A DNA stretch of 64,000 bases, taken from contig CM051456.1 in assembly GCA_028274465.1 (NCBI GenBank), forward strand, positions 99,415,050 to 99,479,049, written 5' to 3'. Each line of letters begins with the position of its first letter. Position 1 is the stretch's first letter. This stretch comes from Plantago ovata. Its lineage: Eukaryota > Streptophyta > Magnoliopsida > Lamiales > Plantaginaceae. Under the pieces are notes generated by a model. It searched no databases, was not told where the DNA came from, and saw only the letters and a program-made list of their open reading frames with translations. Both the position numbers and the translations under genes were made by a program. This document shows positions 46,048 through 55,965 of this stretch, piece after piece.

Positions 46048-46068
46048 AGTCCCCGGCAACGGCGCCAA
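46048..46068 (-). other. Primer binding site of TR-GAG copy 2
   Basis: The minus strand reads TGGCGCCGTTGCCGGGGAC, next to the LTR border at 46071. It is of the Athila-type PBS family. Confidence 0.82.
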
Positions 46069-46070
46069 TT

Positions 46071-46288
46071 TGATGAACGAGATTGTCAGACTCAATTAAT
46101 CAAATAAATTTGTTTTTCGCCAAAGGCAATTCACAACTACAACGAAAACCAAGGCACGTAGTGTAGAAGTAAAATAATCTCGAGTGTCGATCTCTAAGGA
46201 CTATAACTAGCTTTATCTAATTTAACTTAAACTATAAATCAGAAATCAAGCAAAGCACAGATTTTTCTTATCAATATGATGGAAGTTA
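46071..46288 (-). repeat. Partial 5' LTR of TR-GAG copy 2
   Basis: 218 bp of LTR up to TTA (46286-46288), where the Harbinger element starts. The cut point is identical to that of copy 1. Confidence 0.85.
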
Positions 46289-46627
46289 GACCATTTGCAT
46301 TGGTGCCATCCCATGCCATGGCATGGTGCACTATTTTGCCACGATGTCGTGGCATCGTGGCTTGTTTCTTTTTTTTTTTTAATTATATTATGATAATATG
46401 AACTAAAATTAACGCAAAATATATTTAATAGTTTATTTGAAATAATTTACATCAAATTTAAACACATAACACACAGAATCATACTCATTATACAACGAGT
46501 TTACATCAAATTTAAAACACAAAATCTAACGAATTGAGATGCAACAACCACACAACACAGAAACATAAAATGCATGAAACTTAAAACAAATAAGAGACAC
46601 GATTGATGAAGCTCGCACAATCAATCA

Positions 46628-47585
46628 CTAACACCTCCAGATATGTTCCATGAGGTCTGAAGTTAGTCGTTCATGCGTGTTGATGCTATGCATCTGTCGG
46701 TTATTATTCATGTACTCATTCAGAGAGTTTATTGTTGATGTCGTCCTTCGAATATGAATTCCACGATCGAAATCCTCAACGTAAGACCTTGTGTCGTCCT
46801 CAAACTCTTTCTTCAGGCTTTCCATTTCACTTTCATAGTTTTTGTATGTGTGGCGTTCATCCTCAACTATCTTATTGTGGAGTGCGATGCAGCAATCCAT
46901 GATCGTACGGAGTGTGGACTTGTTGTGAGCAAGAGCCGGGTTTCGTATTATTGCAAACCGTGCTTGCATAACTCCAAAAGCCCGTTCCACATCCTTACGA
47001 CAAGACTCCTGGAGCTGAGAGAACTTGGATTCTTTATGAGTGATGGGATTGGGGATGGCACTCACAAACGTAGCCCATGCTGGATAGATGTCGTCAGTTA
47101 GGTAGTATGGCATGTTGTATTGATGGCCATATACCGTAAATTGCACAGGAGGTGCAGTGCCATTGAGAAGATCCTCGAACACTGGTGAACGCTGCACGAT
47201 TCATAAGTCATTAAATTTTCCGGAAACTCCAAAGAATAAATGCCATATCCAAGTGTCTTGGGATGCCACAGCTTCTAACACAAGGGTAGGACTTCCACAT
47301 TTCCCTTGGAATTGACCGTGCCACGCCGTCGGATAGTTCTTCCATATCCAGTGCATACAGTCGATACTCCCAATCATGCCCGGAAAGCCTCTTGCTTTGT
47401 TGATTGCTAGAAGTCGCCGTAAGTCATCTTCATTGGCCCTCCTCATGTACGTTGCGCCAAACTCTGCGACCACAGCGTCACAAAAATGCGAGAGACATTT
47501 CAAAGCCGTACTTTCACCAAGGCGACAATACTCATCAACCGAGTCAGCACAACACCCATAAGCTAGCATTCGAATGGCTGCGGTA
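46628..47585 (-). pseudogene. PIF/Harbinger transposase, C-terminal two thirds
   Basis: The minus strand encodes the DDE_Tnp_4-type catalytic domain of plant PIF/Harbinger transposases (the family that gave rise to ALP1/HARBI1). The first Asp is in GSIDCMHW (about 47360), the second in GKFND (about 47205), and the Glu is in RKDVERAFGVMQARF (about 46985). The helix-rich start MLAYGCCADSVDEYCRLGES is typical. A TGA codon in frame at 47201-47203, right after the second Asp, separates the two halves, and the segment around it is shorter than the usual NDINVL-type text, so this copy is inactive. The end, with a Trp/Arg/Cys tail, is at 46628. The N-terminal part is at 55966-56182, displaced by an insertion. 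Confidence 0.88.
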
Positions 47586-48851
47586 TGATGAACGCGCGGA
47601 TGTCGTGCTCCGAGAAAATCAAATAAATTTGTTATTTAGCCAAAGGCAATTCACAACTACAACGAAAACCGTAGTGTAGCAGTAGAATGACCTCGAGTGT
47701 CGTTCTCTAAGGACTATAACTAGCTTTATCTATTTAACTAAAGAATATAAAAACAGCAGACGGTATAGCAAAGGTTTTTCTAACAGATAATGGAGATTGG
47801 TGATAGTATGATCCTTCAAAGCATAACGGGTTAATAATCATGCGTAAATTCCTCGGTTTTGCATGGAGATCTTTGATCAATCAATTGTCATGTTGTAATT
47901 ATTAAACACTACGAAGATATAGATACTGACAAGTCAAACACTATTGTCCAACGTAATTATTCAACACTACGAAGATATAGATATGCATAGGTCGACGAGG
48001 GTCCAATTGTGCATAATAATTAATCAACATACGAAGATTTAGGTTGCGCCTGATCAACGAAATAAAGCAATAACACGGAGTATAATGCGCGATATAGCCA
48101 TTAGCATGATTATCTACCCTTCGCTAAGAATTCACATACTACCACCAACGATAAGTTTAGCTACTCATAGTTGTCATGCAATCAATAGAAATCATAGGAG
48201 AAAACATGTTGAAAGATATATAAAAATAAGTAGAATAAACCGTAAGATACAATGTTACCGAAGGTTGTCAGTTTCCGAAGAATCGCAATCTTACAAGCTC
48301 CAAACTGCTATGAAAAAGTATCTCCTAAGCTACGAACCCCCAGAACAGGCTCTGGGAAGTTCCTACCTAAAACTACAGAGAAAGGTGAGAGAATAGGTCT
48401 GGAAAAGTATGAATTTCGGAGAAAAACTGAGCAACTATATATAGGCCTCGAATTTGTGTGGGGCGAAGGGCCCCACACACCGGGCGATTCGCCCGGGAGT
48501 AAAATTCGCGGAATTCCGCGTTTTCGACGAGTTTTTGGATTTCTTCCCCTTTTCGGACTCGATTTCTGACTTCTAGTGGCCTTCTAACCTCCAGATTCGA
48601 CCCCTAGACTCCAAATCCTATCCGGAAACCTTCAGATACTCCAAATAGGCTTCTGGAACACCAATTCCTTGTCAACTTCAATATAATTGCCCGGAAATCC
48701 TCGTTTTTCAACCAAAACCTGTAAAATAAAATCTAAAGGGAAACGTGACACTATTCTAATAAAATGCACTAAAATATAGCTAAATTAACATAGAGGATAG
48801 CTAAAATAGGTGAAAAAGACTCAAATGAAAGTGTAAAATACACATTCATCA
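47586..48851 (-). repeat. 3' LTR of the gag-protease element
   Basis: 1266 bp. Adjacent to it on the internal side is the complement of CTCCCCAAACCGAACC, a polypurine tract preceded on the minus strand by GCTTGAGGACAAGCAAAGG, a phrase common before 3' LTRs of plant gypsy elements. GC-rich palindromes lie at 48457-48500. Confidence 0.88.
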
Positions 48852-50340
48852 AACTCCCCAAACCGAACCTTTGCTTGTCCTCAAGCAACTAAGCTAGACT
48901 CTAATGCAAAAAACAATGCAACACATAAAATGGAGTCTCATGCCAAATAAAATGAACTAATCTACTGAATCTATCAAACAACATATGAACAAAAACCATA
49001 TAAATCAAAGCATGAATATAGGTTGAAGAATACCTCGATTGACTTATACACATCCATATAAGCACTTATGTCAAGACAAGATAGTCTCTCGTAACATTCT
49101 CTACCTGGACCTAGTCAGCGACGACGTAATGAAACATGCTAAGATACGAATGGTTGTCCCTTGCCTATGAAACTGAGGACTTACTGCTGTTCACCAAGTT
49201 TAAGACTTTCCCTCAAAGAGGTCGAACCAGTACTGGCTCTCATCAAACGAAGGAGGGTTCCCTATAAAAGATAACACTCCCTTATTCTACCCATCTCTCA
49301 ATCAAAGTCTTAATCTATTCACCACTTCCTGAATGGCAGGACGAGGGTGGTCTAGAACAGATGACACTCAAAAACGAAAGACAAAAAATAGAAAATTACA
49401 ACACGATTACGAACATTACAAGAATTGGAAAATGAGACACAACACTTTGCTAAACTGCTATTTGGCTTTCTTTTTTGGACCCTTCTTTGCTTTTTTGGGG
49501 TCTTTTCTTTTTTTCTTTTTTCCTTCCAGTTTCTTTTTTTCCTTTTTTTTTTCTTTTTTTTTTTCCTGGAATTTTTCTCTTTTTTTTCCGATTTTTTTTA
49601 GCCAACAGTAGCATAACAAAAAGAGAGAAAAATGACTCACACGACTTCTCCAAACCTATTCGAAAGAATAGGTTTGAGTACAGAATTTATGGAAAATGAA
49701 AAATAAACTCACGATACGGAAATGAAAAACAAAAACAAGTCTATGATGGTGCAACCCCCTCCCCAAACCTATTCGGAAGAATAGGTTATAAACAAAGGAT
49801 CACACATCCTCACACTACCTCCTTCCTAGGCATTTAGCAATCTCAAAGCATGGTGAAGACTTGTTGCCTCTTAGGTACATAATTACTCGGGAAAACAACC
49901 ATAAGACCCTAACATGCATCATCCTATTATAAAGGCCTTCGTGAACCGCAGTAGAGAAAACACCACTAAGTGATGTCGAGACTACCAAGCTTAACTAAGT
50001 GCAATACATAAATGTGACAAGCCAAGCGAGAAAAACCTCAAACAGATTCATAGAGATGAAGCATATGATTAATGGCATAGTTAGTTGATCTACCCAATAA
50101 AAAAGTTGGAAAAATTCGGCAATAAACTCCATATAAAACATGCAAGACTATCCTAGGATGAATGTAGTGAATGCAACCCCTAAAAAATCTAAGAAAGCGG
50201 TAAACGTGCAGACGGATAAAACATGCGAGGTACTATACTCAGCCTACCAATGTCAAGCTCCAAACTAACAATACTAGATCACTTAAATCCCATCCCCCCT
50301 CATGAAATTAACGCTAGTCCCTAGCAGTAAGAAAATGAGG
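48852..50340 (-). other. Non-coding 3' internal region of the gag-protease element
   Basis: Colinear with 28062-29500 of the TR-GAG copies. It has a PPT, a T/C tract (about 49465-49600) and two hairpins (49653-49674, 49766-49787). No coding signal. Confidence 0.7.
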
Positions 50341-50349
50341 TAATAAGAT

Positions 50350-51900
50350 GTGATACTAGATATTACCCCATGGTTTGGCCTCGGTCGGCTGAGTACGCTG
50401 CTTGTGAGTTATTGGGACTGCTCTGGGAGCCTTATAGGGTGTCATCAGGTCTTCTGGTAGGTGCGGTAGTTCCAGTTACAGGACGGATAGGAACAACTCC
50501 TCCATTAGTATCATCATTGCCCGTATGGCCTTCATTGTCACTATTGTCACGCACATCCTCACCAGTAGAGTTGCAGTGTCGAGTAGAATCCTCAAGATTA
50601 GTCACCGCTGTTATGGAATCCTCCATCCTGTAGCCCTCCAATAGGTTGTGAACTGTTGAAGGGGAAAGAGCAGTGGTATCAGGACCTCCCCCTCCAGCGT
50701 TTTACACCCCGAGGAGGTTACAGTAAGCTGCTCGGATACTAAGAAGTCTTCTACCATTTTTTCCAATGTCGACCACATTCTCTACGGTTGATCCGACCGA
50801 TGTCCATATGATGCTCCCTTTAGAGGCAGGCAAGGGGCACCCCAACGAGGGGCTGGGCACCTATGTCATTATGTTTTGGAACCAAGCTAGCGCTTCGGAA
50901 CCTTCTAGCGACTGCGAACTCAAGATTGAATCCGTCGCGGCAAGATTGTCCCGGTGCCTTCCAGTTCACTCGAACTTCGCAGTCCTTGTGATGGATTGCT
51001 GACGTAATAATGGTATTTGTCCCTTCGGTGGTGCATGAATAGGCATAGGAGTCCTTACTCCAGGTGTACTCTAGCTCCTCCTCTTGGATAATCCACGACG
51101 TTGTTGCAAGTCCCCGTGGCTCGAACGCACATCTAACGAGGTCACTCTTCTTGACATGGTTGTAATCCATCCCCCTCCAATACTTCATAGTAATCATACG
51201 GGAATGCTCCTTTCCCTTGGCATGGTTCCTACAAACAACAGTTATTACCTCGTATGACACAAAATGGACTCATGCATATGCTAATGTAAGAACGAAACAC
51301 ACAAGTGATAAAATCAACAATCGAGCTCCCCAAACCTTTTATGTCTAGCCTAGCTTCTTCATCATGCAACATACCAATGTAACTACTACATGCAATACAT
51401 CACATTATTCTCTTGCTAGACAACCAATAACCTAGATAACAAGGCTTAATTCATACCATAGTAGCGAAAAATTCTAGCATCATAAATCCTCATACTCAAC
51501 AATTAAACATTCTATCATCAAATCCATCATCATTACATCAATAAACACAATCATATGCAAGAAATCTAAGATAAAGATAAATTGCATAACAAGATATATC
51601 ATCTCGTAGCAAAATTCCCAAAGCAACAATCCAAGCATAATTGAGCATGCAATTGATAGTAAATAATGCTTCTAATCATACAAACAACCTACCCATGCAT
51701 CATATAAGCATAATTGAAGCTCAAATTAGAAAACCCCCAAATTTGAAAATTAGGGTTCATAAGAAGATACCTCAGATCTGAAAGAATAATGCACTAGGGA
51801 GAAATCTGTTCAGATGAAAAGATAGATCACGTAATAGGCTTCGATTGAAGCTACCGAACACTAAATTTGGTGAAGAAATGAAGAAGTTATGAAGTTTTGA
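50350..51900 (-). other. Unexplained gene-like stretch inside the gag-protease element
   Basis: This has no counterpart in the TR-GAG copies. Read on the minus strand, 51900-51775 is a CT-rich, leader-like segment. At about 51770 a GTATCTTC donor-like site is followed by an AT-rich stretch beginning GAACCCTAATTTTC, a phrase common at starts of plant genes. At 51240 a polypyrimidine-TTTGTAG acceptor-like site opens an ORF to 50820 (146 residues, containing WRGMDYNHVKKSDLVRC, EEELEYTWSKDSYAYSC and KDCEVRVNWKAPGQSC). I do not recognise the protein, and its GC content is higher than the surroundings. It may be captured host DNA or a lineage-specific element ORF. Confidence 0.4.
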
Positions 51901-51987
51901 AGTTATTTTCGCAATTCTCGGTTTTTGGGGAGAAGAAGGTGGAGAGAATGAAGAAAATGAGGTAGAGAAGGGGAGATCCGCGTTTTT

Positions 51988-52340
51988 AGCATCAGAGGCC
52001 GTGGGGCGAGTCGCCCCCGGTGTGGGGCGAGTCGCCCCATGCGGGGCGATTTGCCCCCCATGGGGGGCGATTCGCCCCCCGCTCCCCGATGTGGGGAGAC
52101 GGTCCTTTCGTCAGAAAACGCGGTTTTTAATCCCCGAAACCAATTTTTCAAAACACCACTCGAAAAATATCACTCAAACATAAGCACATACGACACAGAG
52201 ATGAACAAATTCACATATGAGAAGCAAATTGTTCAAGAATGAATGCATGCAATAAAGCGGTAAAGAAAGCGATAAAAACTCCGGGTTGCCTCCCGGATAG
52301 CGCCATTGTTTAAAGTCTTTGACTCGACTCCTGTCTGCAC
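51988..52340 (-). other. GC-rich palindromic patch and spacer after protease
   Basis: 52005-52100 is a run of GGGGCGAGTCGCCCC, GGGGCGATTTGCCCC and GGGGGGCGATTCGCCCCCC modules, each nearly self-complementary. It lies within otherwise AT-rich DNA just downstream (on the element strand) of the protease region. The rest is AT-rich spacer with no gene. Confidence 0.7.
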
Positions 52341-54501
52341 CTAGCTCTTCTTTTTTCGGGTACTAGACTTCCCCTTCATGGATCTCCTCCTCATGCCACG
52401 AACCTGTGAATAAGAAAGAACATAGGCTGCAAGACCACAGTAGTGAGTAGTGTAAGAAATATCAGGCGGATCAGGTGGATCAGATATGGCTTGCAACACG
52501 TGTTTCTTGCCATCCACTTCAATAGTGCAAGTTCTTTGGTAGATGTTCATCACGGAGCGTAGCTTAGTCAAGAACGTTCGCCCTAAGAGTATGACATCCC
52601 CCGTCCCAGGTGCAGACGCCGGCATAACTACAAAATTGGTGTATATAGAAGCTTCACCAATCTTGACCAACACATTTTTCACAACGCCTTCGGGTCTCAT
52701 AAAGGATCCATCCGCCAGTTGCACAATAGCCCTATGCTCAGATAGTTTTCCAAGGCTACTCTTTTCAAACACATTCAAAGGGAGTATGTTAGAGTAGGAT
52801 CCCGTGTCTAGTGTGGCACGGACATCTTCAAGCTCACCAATCCCGACCTTAACATCGAAACTTTTAGGGAGTGGCTCGGAATCCTCTTGCTCCTCATCAC
52901 TTTCGTCAGAACCAAGGTCCTTCTCTTCTTCCTTAGCCTGTGGAAGTTCTTCCTTCTTGCAACACTCGCACTTAGCAACATTCTTGATGGTGATTTCGTC
53001 AGGTAGATCACCAGCCAATGTAATGGAATTCGACTTCTCAGTGTTGCTAGGCAGTTTGCCTTGTTCCCTACTTGCTCCTCGGTCGATCAACTCTTGCATC
53101 TTTTGATGGGCAAGCCTAGTGATCTCTTCCAACCTATCAAGCCTTGCCCTAGTCTTCTCGGAATCTTCTTCGTAACATTTGAGAAAACTTTGGGTGTGAT
53201 CAACCATCTTTTGCAAGTTCTCCATCAGTTGAGCCGACTTCGACTTCGGTGGCTCTTTCGGAGCGGGGTTTCCGCAGTGATCATTACCATAGTTTAGCCT
53301 ACTACGGTCTTGGTTAGGGCCATAAGTTTGGCTAGCCGGTGCATATCCTTGATTGTTTCGGAATCCTCTTCTTCAAAATCCACCTCGAGGATTCCTACCA
53401 TCTTATACGTAGCTAGCTTCTTGAGTACCAACCTCCGTAGCAAAGGCTTCCTCTTCGCCTCCTCGAGCCCAGTTGCCATCATCATACGCAAGCTCCGATC
53501 TACACATATGAGCTCCATGTCCATAGTTCTTGCATATTCGGCAAACTTCGTTCGAAACAGTTGTTCCAGTGGCACTCTTGAGGACTTGCTTCAATTCGTT
53601 GGCAAAGCACTCGAATTGATCCCCATTCCCCCTATACATAGGGGCTTCTTGAGTCGGTGGAGCTTCAGGTCCACGTCTCCTAACCATCGCTCTTAGGTCC
53701 TTGAATTGCGAACCCTTAGCAAGCCTTTCGAAAACTGCCCAGACGGCTTCTGCGGTTTCCTCCCAAATATTGCCTCGGCATTGGAAATCCACCACTTGTT
53801 GGTTCTCGAAGGTTAGTCCATTGTAGAAGTGTTGGACTAGGTCAGAAAGTTCAAAACCATGGTGAGGGCACTTGTTCGTGAGATCTTGGAACCTCTCAAA
53901 CGCGGTGTAGATGGTCTCATCATAGTCCTGCTTGAATCCAGTGATTTGCGCCTTTAGCGCGGTAGTCAAGGTGTGAGGGAAGTATTTTTTCCATGAAAGC
54001 TGAAAAAACCTTCTCCCAAGTGTCCAGCGAGCCTGCTGGTAGAGAACTCAACCATGACTTGGCTCTGTCGCCAAGTCCCACAGCAAAAACCTTCATCCTC
54101 AACTCATCTGTTGTTATTTCAGCTCCGGGTCGTGGGAGTTGGTTGACGAAATCATCGATATCGTGCAAGTACCCCATCACATCTTCCCTTGATAAGCCAT
54201 AGAACCTCGGAAGTTGTTGGAATGCGTGGTTCTTGATTTCCAGATCTCGAGTTGCAGACGAAAGAACAATCGCCGGTCCCCTCATACGATCCTTGGTGGG
54301 TTGAACCCATGCTTTTAGTGGTCTAGCTTCTGCCATTCCGTCGATTTCCTTGAAAAGACTGTGTAGAGATTCAGAGAAATCGGTATCCTCTATTTCCTCT
54401 AGTGCACACCTTTGAAGTAGTCGCCTTCTTTGGTGGTAGACTCTATCGATCTCAGCAATTGAATCAGCAAGCGGTGTTCCTTTAGATCGTGTATGTGGCA
54501 T
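52341..54501 (-). pseudogene. Gag-protease region of the RT-less gypsy element
   Basis: The minus strand encodes a gypsy-type Gag of Athila-like character (start MPHTRSKGTPLADSIAEIDR; FAVGLGDRAKSWLSSLP, SLDTWEKVFSAFMEK, TAFERFQDLTNKCPHHG, LVQHFYNGL). A zinc knuckle follows (CRICKNYGHGAHMC, CX2CX4HX4C), then a low-complexity linker and an aspartic protease (LDTGSYSNILP, LADGSFMRPEG, VILLGRTFL). The protein would form particles and mature itself, but no RT or integrase follows. A lysine-rich end (SMKGKSSTRKKKS) closes the region at 52341. Broken in about two places. Confidence 0.82.
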
Positions 54502-54626
54502 ACACTATCTGTAACAGACTAGGAAAACAGTATCAGAGAGAGATTAAAAAGGAAAACTAAAACTACTAGAATTAGGAATTGAATGCTGAAAATATAAACA
54601 AATTAAACAGAAAAAAGGAGTATAGT

Positions 54627-54644
54627 CCCCGGCAACGGCGCCAA
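54627..54644 (-). other. Primer binding site of the gag-protease element
   Basis: The minus strand reads TGGCGCCGTTGCCGGGG, next to the LTR border at 54647. It is the same PBS type as the TR-GAG copies. Confidence 0.85.
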
Positions 54645-54646
54645 TT

Positions 54647-55960
54647 TGATGAACGCGCGGATGCCGTGCTCCGAGCAAATCAAATAAATTTGTTATTTAG
54701 CCAAAGGCAATTCACAACTACAACGAAAACCGTAGTGTAGCAGTAGAATGACCTCGAGTGTCGTTCTCTAAGGACTATAACTAGCTTTATCTATTTAACT
54801 AAAGAATATAAAAACAGCAGACGGTATAGCAAAGGTTTTTCTAACAGATAATGGAGATTGATGATAGTATGATCCTTCAAAGCATAACGGGTTAATAATC
54901 ATGCGTAAATTCCTCGGTTTTGCATGGAGATCTTTGATCAATCAATTGTCCTGTTATAATTATTAAACACTACGAAGATATAGATACTGACAAGTCAAAC
55001 ACTATTGTCCAATTGTGTTCCGTAATTATTCAGCACTACGAAGATATAGATATGCATAGGTCGACGAGGGTCCAATTGTGCATAATAATTAATCAACATA
55101 CGAAGAATTAGGTTGCGCCTGATCAACGAAATAAAGCAATAACACGGAGTATAATGCGCGATATAGCCATTAGCATGATTATCTACCCTTCGCTAAGAAT
55201 TCACATACTACCACCAACGATAAGGTTAGCTACTCATAGTTGTCATGCAATCAACAGAAATCATAGAAGAAAACATGTTGAAAGATATATAAAAATAAGT
55301 AGAATAAACCGTAAGATACAATGTTACCGAAGGTTGTCAGTTTCCGAAGAATCGCGAGCTTACAAGCTCCAAACTGCTATGAAAAAGTATCTCCTAAGCT
55401 ACGAACCCCCAGAACAGGCTCTGGGAAGTTCCTACCTAAAACTACAGAGAAAGGTGAGAGAATAGGTCTGGAAAAGTATGAATTTCGGAGAAAAACTGAG
55501 CAACTATATATAGGCCTCGAATTTGTGTGGTGCGAAGGGCCCCACACACCGGGCGATTCGCCCGGTGTGCGGCAATTCGCCCCACGTCCCGGGCGATTCG
55601 TCCGGGAGAAAAATTCACGGAATTCCGCGTTTTTGACGCGTTTTTTGATTTCTTCCCCTTTTCGGACTCGGTTTCTGACTTCTAGTGGCCTTCTAACCTC
55701 CAGATTCGACCCCTAGACTCCAAATCCTATCCGGAAACCTTCAGATACTCCAAATAGGCTTCTGGAAAACCAATTCCTTGTCAACTTCAATATAATTGCC
55801 CGGAAATCCTTGTTTTTCAACCAAAACCTGTAAAATAAAATCTAAAGGGAAACGTGACACTATTCTAATAAAATGCACTAAAATATAGCTAAATTAACCT
55901 AGAGGATAGCTAAAATAGGTGAAAAAGACTCAAATGAAAGTGTAAAATACACATTCATCA
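54647..55960 (-). repeat. 5' LTR of the gag-protease element
   Basis: 1314 bp, TGATGAAC to TTCATCA. It is nearly identical to 47586-48851, with an additional GGCGATTCGCCC-type palindromic module (55528-55608). It is followed by CGGTA and then Harbinger transposase sequence. Confidence 0.9.
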
Positions 55961-55965
55961 CGGTA

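Larger units (their letters stand above)
42138..46288 (-). mobile_element. Gag-only (TR-GAG-like) gypsy element, copy 2
   Basis: Same structure, orientation and flanks as 26892-31423. The left (3') LTR is 42138-42960, the non-coding 3' region 42961-44829, gag 44830-45741, the PBS 46048-46068, and the right LTR piece 46071-46288 is cut at TTA by Harbinger. The left LTR is shorter than in copy 1. No RT or integrase. By eye the two copies differ at a few percent of positions or less. Broken. Confidence 0.8.
47586..55960 (-). mobile_element. Gag-protease gypsy element without RT, 8.4 kb
   Basis: Bounded by the target duplication CGGTA (47581-47585 and 55961-55965) and by LTRs of 1266 and 1314 bp with TGATGAAC…TTCATCA ends. 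In minus orientation the order is 5' LTR, PBS, gag plus aspartic protease (54501-52341), a long 3' region without RT, RNase H or integrase, and 3' LTR. It is related in LTR ends, PBS and 3' non-coding sequence to the TR-GAG copies, but is a different family with protease. By eye the LTRs differ at about 1-2% of positions plus small indels, so the insertion is fairly young. The structure looks complete for a non-autonomous element. Its frames are broken in about two or three places. Confidence 0.88.
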
